Part shown: positions 10,825 through 20,469 of the stretch, piece after piece
How the letters are laid out: each line of letters begins with the position of its first letter
Position numbering within the stretch: the stretch's first letter is position 1
Assembly: GCF_902686445.1 (NCBI RefSeq)
Contig: NC_062219.1
Location: 108,315,160-108,379,159, forward strand
DNA: 64,000 nt
Reading direction: 5' to 3'
Source of the DNA: Sciurus carolinensis
Taxonomy: Eukaryota > Chordata > Mammalia > Rodentia > Sciuridae
Made by a program: the position numbers and the translations under genes
Notes under the pieces: model-generated
Databases searched by the model: none
What the model was told of the DNA's origin: nothing
Seen by the model: the letters and a program-made list of their open reading frames with translations, nothing else

Positions 10825-13800
10825 TTCTATGTCTTCATAAGTAGCTAACTATTTAAAGTTCTATAAACAGAATTCGTGTCATCAACCAAATGCTATCAAA
10901 TCTCAGACATTTCTCATCTCATAAAAGAGAAAGATTATATACATAAATTGTTTTGTATTAATATAATAAAGCATATTTAAAATGAAATATATGCTTATGA
11001 TACAACTACTTGATTTAGTATAAATCTAAACTAAGCATGATGAGGATGGTTTTGACCTCTATTAAACAATAATTTAAATACTGAAAAACTTTATAAATGA
11101 GCCAAAAGGGTAATTTAAAAAAAATTACTTCCACATAAGGTAATATCACCACAAGTTTTTCTCAGTGTAGACTCCACAGATATTGCTTAAAAATAACTAA
11201 AAAAAGCAACATGTTTAAAGAATATCTTTATGCAAAATGATAGCCTTTCTTTTCCTTAAATAAACAGTGAAAATAGGGCATAGCAATAAAATATTATCTG
11301 AATATGAATATACAACATAAATAGCAATTGAATCAGCATGAATTTTATTTAATTAAAATTAATTCTTTCATTTTTCACTAAACAAAGGATTTCTTCTAAG
11401 ATGAGAAAATTAATTAGGGATATTTATATCATAAATTTTTCTTCCTCTATTTTTTATTATTACCAACTAATAATGTTAAACTATTTTAAGACTAAATAAA
11501 TGGCTTTCATAGTGTCCTGATATCTCTGCATATGCTTTGCTACTGCAAATAATTTTATTACCACCTAAAAACTTCATAAAATTCCATCTGTGTCTTAACA
11601 TCTGTCCTGTACCATTTATAGGTTTTAGCATGTTCTTTATTTTTCTGCTGTGTTGTCTTTTTTTTTTTTTCAATATTTATTTATGGTGTAGAAAACCAAT
11701 CCTCTCAGCAAGGTAATTTTTATTCAACTGTGTCAGCTTAAAGGAACATTAAGAAAGGAAGTTAGGACTCAGTAAAAAGTTAGTTTCTCCAATTAATTCC
11801 AAGGAATCTCATGAAGTGATACATTATATTTGATGAATAAAAATCACTTCGCTCAACTAAATGAACAGTCTGGAATGGTCAATTATATCTGAATTTCCCA
11901 CATTACACATTCACTGCAGGGCGTCAAGTTAACCTTATGTTAAATTTATGTAGAAATTTCTACTACAAAAGAAGATATGAAAATTTTCTTCTGAATTTAA
12001 ATGAAATTTTGACTTACTTGTATAATTCTTTTCCCTATCTTTGAAATTTTCCCTAGCTAAGTTACATTGCATGTCTATTTCATTTTAGATCATAAGGTGC
12101 AATTATGACATATTATCAGCACATTAAAAATTAAGTCATAAAGTAATTTGTTAACACTTATTTTTCTTTCTGAAGCTTAATCATTGGTAAACATTTTCCA
12201 AAAATTTACTTATATATGTTCTTTAGATATTCTTTAAGTATTTATTGATTGGCACTGAAACTTTATATGAAACAGAGGCTTTCTCATTTAAAAGAATCAT
12301 TTTTAGTGCAATTGCCCTTAAACCATTTTATTTTAAGATTCAATTTCATGTATGACAAAGTGGTCAATCTTTGAATGTATTATAGTTTAATTATGAAGTC
12401 AATGATAATTGTCAATATTTAAATACATTTATATGGAAACATGACTAATGCAAATATCTTTCCAAGACACTTATTGACACTCCTTGTGGCTGTTTATTTA
12501 AAACCTATCATTTATATTTAAATATACTACATGACAAGGGAAAGGAAATAGGTCTTTTTGTTTAAACATTTCATGCATGGTGCTCTCATGAATTTACATA
12601 GGAACTGGGTTCATGACATTGTGTTTACCATTTAATGTTTGATATTTATGATTCAGAGTATTTTATAAATGTAAAACTAGAATTATACTAGATTCTAACA
12701 CTAGAATGTCAACTTAATTCACATAATATCTAGAGTTTTTAATTTTGAACTTCATAAGTGTTTAGGCTGTTTGTGTGATTTGCTGAATTTACTGGTAACT
12801 TATTATCTTTTGTTATTTTTCTTAAGTATGTTAAAATATCTAGGCACTTATCAGCATGTTATCCTATGACATACAAAGACTGAGTTTTGTCATATGGTTG
12901 CAGGATAAGAAACTAGACTAGGAAATCTTAGTTATTTGCCCTTCACATTGAAATACCAACTGTGTCTTCCTAAATAGGAAAAAAAATAATCTTTTTTTCA
13001 AAACCATTTCAATGTCATGCTTTTGAATTGCTCTCCAAATGTTTGCCTGAAAAGTAAGAAAACTAAATATTTAAACCACCAGAAATTAACCCTTCTTTTC
13101 TGAAATTCAAAAACATAGCTTCAAACATGCATAAATCTAACAAAGGCATCATTAAAGTTTCCTTCAGTCATATTCTTAAAATAATGAAAACTAATTTTTC
13201 TGCTAGGAAAAAAAAAAAAAGATAAACCAAAAAACTCTCACATACTTCACTGAGAACTTTCTTTCCTTCCCCCATATATCTCTAACATAGTTTTCTTGCC
13301 TCAATCCTATTATTTCTTTGAATTTTTAAATTTACTTTTTTATTTTACTCCCACTTTCAGAAATATAAAATGTATATAATCTTTCAAAAGTATTTCTGTA
13401 TTATTTCTTTAATTCCGTTATCAAGGCATTTAGAACTTACTTTTGGTTTGACATGTACATAACATATATGATTTTAAATGTTTTTAAAATTTTAAAGTAA
13501 TTAATCTTGATATACTTGAATGTCCCCAAGAGACTATAATCTTGTTTGGAATTCATTGTATACTTTATTTATGACTCAATTCATCCTTTCATTCATAGTT
13601 AATATTAAGCACCTATCATCTTCTAAGCATTGTACTAGGTAGTGAAGATAAACTTTTTTGTTCAGGGAAAGTACTTCTGATGTTTATACATATGAAAAAA
13701 TGATAATTCAGGACATAATCTGATAAAGTGATAAAATATCAAGCACTATGAAGGGGCCTAGATGGTAAAAGTGGATAGATCATATTATGGTTGTTTTGCT

Positions 13801-14380
13801 GGAGAAAATTTAAAGAAAGATGGGACTTGATATCAGCCTGACAGATAGGCAATACTTCCAATTAGAAATGCTGCTACACACATTTTTAATAGTTCTCTCC
13901 TTTACAAACCAGTAGAAGCCATCAAATAGTCATCCTACCGAATTATTGACTGTGAGGAATAGCTCTGCTCTGTTGGACTTAATGGAAAATAATGAAAGAA
14001 CTCAATGTAAATTCATCTCCTTGGATTTATGTCAAGTTGGAAATTTTGTGAGTTAAATATCACAGTTAAAGGATGTGCACCAATCATCTTTTAATACAGG
14101 GATGGGATGTAGAAGCCGAGACAAGCCTTGGGACAGAAAGAATGTCCCCTGAGAACCTGGTCTAGTAATGTGGAAATGTGGAACAAAGAAGTAGTCCTTT
14201 CTAACAAAGGAGAGTCCTGGTGAAAGGTGGAAGGGGAGCAGACTGACTGCATTGACTCCTGAGCTGGAAGACCCCTCTCTTAAGGAAGGACTTTGTATGT
14301 GACTCTACCTTCCAGTAAGCCAAAGGTTCCCTGGAGATACACCACGGGAACGCAACGGACCAGATGCAGTGAAGGAGGCT
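10825..14380. other. Long AT-rich stretch without recognisable young repeats
   Basis: More than 3.5 kb with no SINE, L1 or LTR that I can name, and no coding region. A trace of an old mammalian repeat ('aagcacctatcatcttctaagcattgtactagg' type core, 13590-13740) is present. Similar traces occur at 21690-21870 and 45165-45240. A poly-A run lies at about 13207-13220. Confidence 0.55.
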
Positions 14381-14384
14381 TTAA

Positions 14385-14990
14385 GTGAGCTGGCCCTCAT
14401 TTAAGCTTGAGGGCAAACCCACCTGCCTTCAGCAGCCATTCTCTCAGGGTTCAGCAAGTAGCTGCTCCAGAGAGTGTTGCATCCATGCAGTAACTAAAGA
14501 GATGCTAGCACACAAAATGAGAAAAGAACACAAGCAAAATGCAGATGATAAAATTCTACCAGAAGAGTCAATTTGTCCCAGAAAATAGAAAAACTTCAAA
14601 GCATGTTTCATAGAAGATACAAACACTGTGACCCCTCTAGAGAGTACAAAAATGTGAAAAATAGACACAAAAGAAAACAAAAGCTGAAGAGACAGCAAAA
14701 AGAGAAGAACAAGCTGACAGCACAGAGGAAAAAATGGAAGGAAAAAAATAAGACCATCATTAGAGATGAGCTATTCTGAAACCAAAGAAGTAGACAAGAG
14801 TGAAAATATATTTAGAAACATGGAAAATAGACTTGAGGGAATCACACAAAATGAAAGAAAAAGAACAAAAATAGGAAAGTCACTAGAGAAGAGATTATTG
14901 ATAGAGACAAAAGTGTCAGCATAATGATAAAAAGTGATTCTGAAGAAAAAATAGAAGTATAGAATGGGAATAGTGTTCGTCACTACCCAA
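14385..14990. other. Purine-rich A-rich stretch, no supported gene
   Basis: The plus strand is rich in A and G (many aaag/gaaaa blocks), which leaves short Lys-rich ORFs at 14385-14588 and 14573-14779. These have no recognisable domain, and no conserved start context or splice sites that I can defend. The composition would fit the ORF1 region of a decayed HAL1/L1M in sense, as at 50.5 kb, but I could not align specific motifs. Confidence 0.4.
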
Positions 14991-16475
14991 GTTGTCCTTC
15001 AAGCATTAAGATTAAAGATAAGTGATTTTCTGTAATGAAAATATAGAACATAAGATCCCCTTTTAAATAAGAAACTCCTTTTGCAAATGTACTCATGAAA
15101 AGAGGGATCAAAACAAAAACTTAATGGAAAATCTATGATAAACCTACATAAATATACAAAATCAAAGGACAAAAGTAATTCTGAGAATTACAGATGTAAA
15201 ACAGGATACAGAAAGCAACTATTACCTTTGCAATTATGAAAATGTATATATGTATACATATATATTTAATAAATTTGAAGAGGAAAAAACAATGTAATTA
15301 TCATTTTTTTATAGCAGGGAATGTATAAATGGTGCTTAGCATTGAAATGTTAGGTTAAAATAATAATATCCTATTTTCATATATTTTATTATTTTTACTT
15401 TGAAGAATCATGTGGAAACTTTATAGTTGTAAATAGAATTCTATGTGAAGATTTTAAATATATTCTGAGGAACTTATTTAAAGAAAAAATGTGATATTCC
15501 ATTATTTTCAAATGAATTCAGTAATCATCTCTGATTTTAGACAAATGGATTTAAAACTTGATTCAAAAAGTCATTCATATGATTAAATTGTATTTCCTTG
15601 GAAGTTCATTATGGGTAAAGGGAAATTTACAATTTTTAAATAAAATGAGCAGTTATGGAGAAAAGAATGTGAAAAAACAGAACTAAGTACATAGAGAAAG
15701 AAGAAAGGAATATGAAGAAGTGAAGAATGGAACTATCCAAATATAATCAAAGATAGTTTTTCATGAATAAGTAAAAGTTATAGCATTCTGATATGTGAAT
15801 ATGAAAATGTGGGGTGTTTTTGTAGTCTAAAGGTCATGAGTTTAACCTTATTATGTTTAAAGGAAATCATCTTTCTTCATGTTTCAATATTTCTATACAT
15901 AAAAACAGAATCATTTCCTTCCCACTCATGTGACTGACTTTAATATTATTGTGAGGAAACATTTCAGGATCTGTATGTTGTATAAAATGACTGTAAACAG
16001 ATATTCTTATTAGTCAAGTCTAGAGATGTCAGGCATATATCAGTCTGTCCATGTTGAAGAATGCAAAGGTGTAGTTTATTTGAAAGCTCAGTAGAAACAA
16101 AACCATTGCCTTGAGAAACAGTATTATTACCCAGAAAAAATCGGGTTTAAGAAGTAAAAATGCATTTGTTTTTGGATGTCAGCAGTAATGGCAAGAGAAT
16201 CAATTATATGAGTGATGTTGATTGATGTTATGGGCTTTCAGATTATATGAACTCAGAATTTAGATTTCTGTGATGCTTTACCTAAGGACAGTTCTCTCCT
16301 CTCTAAATTTTTAAAAATAATTTTCTCTTGCTATATGCACACCTGAGAAATCACACACAGATTGTGAAGTATGGAGTAATGTTCTTGAATGTCTAATTAA
16401 CACAATTCATTTGCTAAGTAATAAAAAACAAGCAAATTTCACTTATTTAATAACTTCATTCTTACCTTGTGGTTA
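14991..16475. other. Anonymous AT-rich DNA, no gene seen
   Basis: No gene or repeat family was recognised. A palindromic 'tatatatgtatacatatata' type patch lies near 15244-15264. Confidence 0.5.
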
Positions 16476-16479
16476 TTAC

Positions 16480-17045
16480 AAACAATTCAAAGCATACCAA
16501 AAAACTGAAGGAATTATACCTGTCACCTAGATTTTTAAAATCTAACATGTACTATGCCTCTTTGTCACATAGCTGATTATCTGTACATCCTCTATTGATC
16601 AACCATTTTATATTTTTGATACATTTTACTCTTCATCCCCTAAAAATGTCAGTGTGCATCCCATTTCTAGAGTTCTATGTTTGTTTATGATTATTTTTCT
16701 TTTTATGTAAACTATGTAAAACTAAATGCATATTTTCATTGTATAATCCGTGTACTCTGGGAAGGAAATGCACCTGTATGACCCAAGCCTCATCAAGATA
16801 CAGAACATTCCATTAACCAGAAAATTCTACAGTGCCCCTTCTCAGTAATCCCTACCACCACCCCTAGGAATTAACCACTGTTCAGATTACATCTCACCAT
16901 TGATTAGTATTGCTCTTTTGAGACCTTTATAGAAATAAGAGTCATATGGTAGGATTTGGCAGGTGGCTTCTTTCATTGGGTGATAACTTTTTAAATATTA
17001 TCCATATTCATTTAATTTTTAAATGTTAGTCAATTAAGTGTTAAC
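16480..17045 (-). mobile_element. Ancient L1 (L1M/L1ME type) 3' fragment
   Basis: The sequence follows the antisense of old L1 3' ends: 'atcaagatacagaacattcc', 'gtgccccttctcagtaat', 'aattaaccactgttcagatt', then 'ggtggcttctttcattggg' and 'aaatattatccatattcat'. These blocks keep the order of the consensus as I remember it. There is no open reading frame. This is much older than the L1s at 17.8, 31.8 and 44.8 kb. Confidence 0.55.
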
Positions 17046-17049
17046 ATTT

Positions 17050-17455
17050 TTAATGAAAACATTAAAATGAATAAAACATTCTAGTTATTTCTAAGTTTGT
17101 ATGAATCTTGATATAAAGAAGAAATTATGAGTCCATTCATAAATCCATGATGAGTTCATGCACCAGTGGTATATATCCTAAAACTGAAACCACAAAAAAA
17201 TACACTACTACACCCTGCTTTCATTTGTCCTGTTGTTCTATTGCTAGGTGAGTTACTCTAATTGGCTTCTGTTTTCTTAATCATCATTGGGATATATTTG
17301 CTTCACAGGATTATAGTTCACAATAAATGAAAAACCATACATGAAGTGCTTACACAATACCTGTAACACAGGAAGAATGAAATAATTTGTAGACATTATC
17401 ATGAATAGAAACCTGTGAATCATTAACATGGAAAATAATCATATCAAATGTTAAC
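17050..17455. other. Anonymous DNA
   Basis: No gene or repeat was recognised with any confidence. Confidence 0.4.
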
Positions 17456-17459
17456 AATT

Positions 17460-17680
17460 ATTGGGTCCTTACATTGCACTGTCCTAAGTGAATTGATAAT
17501 TTAATCTTCACAAAAACTGTGAAGAAGACATTGGTATTGTCTCCATTTTTATATGATGGAACTGAGGTACAGAGAGCTTATGTTACTTTCCCAGAATACA
17601 TACTAAGTGATGGAGCAAAGTTTCATGCTCAAGCAGAATGTTCTTGACCATGAGTTACACTACCTCTTTTTAGTATAGTT
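17460..17680 (+). mobile_element. MIR SINE, well preserved
   Basis: Clear MIR order: 'gcactgtcctaagtgaatt', 'aatttaatcttcacaaaaac', 'tgtctccatttttatatga', 'ggaactgaggtacagagag', 'tacatactaagtgatggagc', then 'gaccatgagttacactacc'. It is in sense on the plus strand and spans almost the whole MIR. Confidence 0.8.
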
Positions 17681-17723
17681 GGGCTCTGTAGTAAACAAGT
17701 AAGGAAAGTGGTCATAGAGTAAT

Positions 17724-17758
17724 GAGGAGGAGGCAGAGGAGGAGATGGAGAAGGAGGA
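17724..17758. repeat. (GGA)n-like purine tract
   Basis: A short imperfect GGA/GAA-rich run between the MIR and the L1 fragment. Confidence 0.8.
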
Positions 17759-17825
17759 TTGAAGCAATAAGGCCAATTTTAGTCATTTCAGATTTCCCTA
17801 TTTCTAGATCTAGCAATTAGAAAAA

Positions 17826-18404
17826 ATTTTGATATTATTTCATTGAATAGATTGTTCATTCCTTTGGTTTGTTTCTCTAAGCCTTCCTCAATCCCAATAA
17901 TTCTTAAATTTGGCCTTTTCATGATATCCCATAGTTCTTGTAGATTCTGTTCATGATTTCTTACTGTCTATTCTGTTTGGTCAATTTTGTTTTCAAGATT
18001 AAATATTTTGTCTTCAATGTCTGAGGTTCTGTCTTCCAGGTGTTCTATCCTATTGGTTATGCTTTCTATGGAGTTTTTAATTTGGTTTATTGTTGCCTTC
18101 ATTTCAAGGATTTCTGTTTGGTTTTTTTCAATATCTCTAACTCTTTATTGAAATGATCTTTTGCTTCCCGTATTTGCTCTTTTAACTGTCGATTGGTGTG
18201 ATCATTCAATGCCTGCATTTGTCCTTTCATCTCCTCCTTCAATGCCTGCATTTGCTCTTTCATCTCCTCGTTTGCTTCCCTGATCGTTTTGATTATGTAC
18301 ATTCTGAACTCCCTTTCTGAAATTTCTTCTGCCATGCTGTCATTGAATTTTATTGCTATACCATCTAGGTTTGTTTGGGACATTTTCTTCCCTTGTTTTC
18401 TCAT
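17826..18404 (-). pseudogene. L1 ORF1p, N-terminal half, broken
   Basis: ORF1 encodes the RNA-binding chaperone of the L1 ribonucleoprotein. From the start at 18404 ('MRKQGKKMSQTNLD') an acidic N-terminus leads into a coiled coil rich in E, M, K and Q ('EEMKEQMQALKEEMKGQMQ'). This carries an 11-residue repeat matched by a 33-bp tandem duplication in DNA (18209-18275). The frame shifts in a run of seven A residues on the coding strand (about 18121-18127). It then resumes as 'EILEMKATINQIKNSIES' and meets a stop shortly before 'RNHEQNLQELWDIMKRPNLR', the start of the RNA-recognition domain. The sequence ends soon after 'GMNNLFNE'. The start was chosen because the longer copy has the same Met context. 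Confidence 0.85.
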
Positions 18405-19024
18405 ATTGTTCAGGTATCTACCCCTCTAATATTGAAACTGTGGGATATTGCAGATTTCCTCTATTGACTAATATTGTCTCTGTAGATTTCCAAAAACTCA
18501 TCTCTTAGCCTTCAGTAGCCTGAAGTCTTGGAGGAACTTGATAATGTGGTGCTCCACTAGGAAGCTGGCCTTCTAGAGGTGGTGGCCTTCAGGTGGGGTG
18601 TATTCCCCGGTGGCTCTGAGTTGGTCATGAGTCTCTCCATACCTCCTCTTCTTGGCTCCTGGGTCTTGGCAAAGATCCTCTAACCTCCTGTAGGTGTCTC
18701 AGGAAGGGAGTTGCCCTTCCAATGATGATGGCCACGCCCGCAGGAGTAATTCAAAATGCCTGCACCAGCCTATAAGGAAGCCTCTGGCTAACTTCGTGAT
18801 GGCGACAAACCTCAGCTGGTGGTCGGGTGGGGTTGTTCAGTGATGGCATCTGTCTTTGGCCTGGTGGTTGGGCGGGTTGGCTACCCTCCGACCCGCTCCG
18901 CAAGGCAGGTGAGTTGGGTGCCCACCTGCTACCTCCGCGATGCAAGCGGCCTGACTCAGCTGGCTCCGCAACTGCGACCAACCAGTGATGGCACCAACCT
19001 AGGTGCAGGGGTCAGGCCAGAAAA
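18405..19024 (-). promoter_or_regulatory. L1 5' UTR / internal promoter, variant A
   Basis: A GC- and CpG-rich leader upstream of ORF1 in an otherwise AT-rich region. The proximal ~150 bp ('ccttcagtagcctgaagtc' and neighbours) is shared with the L1 at 31.8-35.9 kb. The distal ~470 bp is not. L1 5' UTRs act as internal promoters, so activity is inferred from position only. Repeated 'gtgatggc' motifs occur at about 18798, 18840 and 18985. Confidence 0.7.
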
Positions 19025-19123
19025 ACTTTTATTATTAGTGTTTTTTAATTAGAGCTTTATAGTTGGTTCATCATGGCAGACTCATAAGTGCATGGAATTC
19101 AATTTCAGTTCATGACACCATGA
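19025..19123 (-). mobile_element. L1 3' tip (~100 bp), subfamily as at 8.7 kb
   Basis: Starting from a T-rich tract, the block 'ttagagctttatagttggttcat' then 'ttcaatttcagttcatga' matches the L1 3' end at 8700-8780 ('tagagcattatagttatac', 'ttcaatttcagttcatgat'). It is a very short 5'-truncated tail on the minus strand. It abuts the 5' end of the 17790-19024 fragment, so the younger L1 may have landed at the A-tail of this one. Confidence 0.65.
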
Positions 19124-19124
19124 A

Positions 19125-20080
19125 CCTTTATTATTTAAGGAAAATGTAGGTGGAAGTTTCCTGATCACATGATGGACTTTCCTGGGAGCTGTAAGCACAG
19201 AGCAAGTTTACCCTTATAGATTCCATAGTGTTAATTGATGGGTATGGAAGTATTAAAATTATTGAGTAAAAGAAATATATTTTGCTGATTCATCATCTTT
19301 TAATTAGCCCTTTTCTGATTATATAAATAAAACATTTTCCTTATTTTAAAAGAAACTTTAAGTGTGAAAAACGAAGCAAAGTTGCAAAGATGTCATTTTT
19401 ATAACTATATTGTTTGAGGATAATATTCTAAAGTTACTTCAAGGTGTACTGTCTCAAAACAATGATTATTATCTACAGTTTCTAGAGCATAGAAACCTGG
19501 GCATGGGTTAGTTTGGTCCTCTGTTTCAGGATCTCTTACAAGGCTCAATCAGTTTCCACCTGGGGCAAGATCCCTTCTAAGCACACTCAGTGGTGGTTGA
19601 CAGGGTTCGGATCCTCAGTCTGTTGGGTTGAGGATCTCGGCTCCTCCCTAGATGTTGACCAGAGCTTTTCCTCAATTCTTTACCACATGGGAGAAATTTG
19701 CTTTATCAAAGTCCACAAGAGAATCTGCAAGTAAGAAAAGTCATATCAAGAAGTATTCTATTTGCTGAAAGCAAGTCACCAAGTTTAGTCATACTCAAGT
19801 GCAGTGGATTACAAATATAAATACTAGGAGGTGGAACTCATGGGAATTCGCTTAGATGTCTGCCTACACTGTATGTGTAACTTAATTTTTATAAAACTGA
19901 TATTTGATGAGTAAAATCTTTCAATTGCTTTATTTATTCATCAATATATTGTGAAAAATTTCCAATGCAGCTGAATATTTAAAATTATTTAAAAGCCTAT
20001 TTCTATCATTTTGTCCTGTGGATAAGAGGTAATACCATCAGCCCCATATGTACTTAGTGATTACAAACAGAGTAAAGATA
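19125..20080. other. Anonymous AT-rich DNA, no gene seen
   Basis: A 73-codon ORF at 19513-19734 has no domain and no supporting splice or promoter context. No repeat family was recognised. Confidence 0.5.
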
Positions 20081-20084
20081 GGTT

Positions 20085-20245
20085 ACCTGAGTTAGAATCT
20101 TGGTTCCATTGTTTAGTATGTTTGAGATCTTGGACACTTACTTATTTGTAACACATTTTTTTTTATTAGTGAAATGGAGCTAATAATGATAAAAACCTGA
20201 AAAAGTTAAGATCAGTTCCTAACACACGGTGAACATTCAGTGAGT
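20085..20245 (-). mobile_element. MIR SINE (antisense)
   Basis: It follows MIR in reverse: 'gagttagaatcttggttcc', 'gagatcttggacacttact', 'tagtgaaatggagctaataatga', and 'gttcctaacacacggtgaac'. A T-run interrupts the middle. Confidence 0.6.
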
Positions 20246-20329
20246 GCTATTATCATGATTTTCATCATCTTTATTACTGTTACTTCAATTATTAAAACAC
20301 TGCTGTGACCATCATTGAACATATGATTA

Positions 20330-20465
20330 ATTTTACTCACCTCTTTAATTATTTCCCTATGATAAATTCCTAAAATTGAAATTGCTAGGTCAAAGAATAT
20401 ATTCACTTTTAATATTGCCAAATTAGTTTTTGACAGGGTTATGCTCCTTTATCTTCACAGCAGGA
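20330..20465 (-). mobile_element. Old L1M/L1ME remnant
   Basis: 'gataaattcctaaaattgaa' and 'ttgctaggtcaaagaatat' followed by 'aatattgccaaattag' match the antisense of the ORF2 C-terminus to 3' UTR of very old L1s. Only about 130 bp can be followed. Confidence 0.4.
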
Positions 20466-20469
20466 CATG

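Larger units (their letters stand above)
17790..19024 (-). mobile_element. L1 fragment: 5' UTR plus ORF1 N-terminus only
   Basis: A minus-strand L1 of the same family as the one at 31.8-35.9 kb, but retaining the wrong end for ordinary 5' truncation. It has a 5' UTR (about 18405-19024) and roughly the first half of ORF1 (to about 17800), with no ORF2 and no 3' UTR. Homology to the longer L1 runs from the ORF1 RNA-recognition region through the coiled coil and the first ~150 bp of 5' UTR (to about 18552, matching 35410). Beyond that point the two 5' UTRs are unrelated. The distal 5' UTR here is CpG-rich with repeated 'gtgatggc' motifs and lacks the YY1-like end of the other copy. The left boundary is fuzzy because homology fades between 17826 and 17780. 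Confidence 0.85.

Noticed and set aside
14385..14779. Lys-rich ORFs that might look like a nucleic-acid-binding protein
   Set aside because: Their composition follows directly from A/G-rich DNA. No conserved motif or gene structure.
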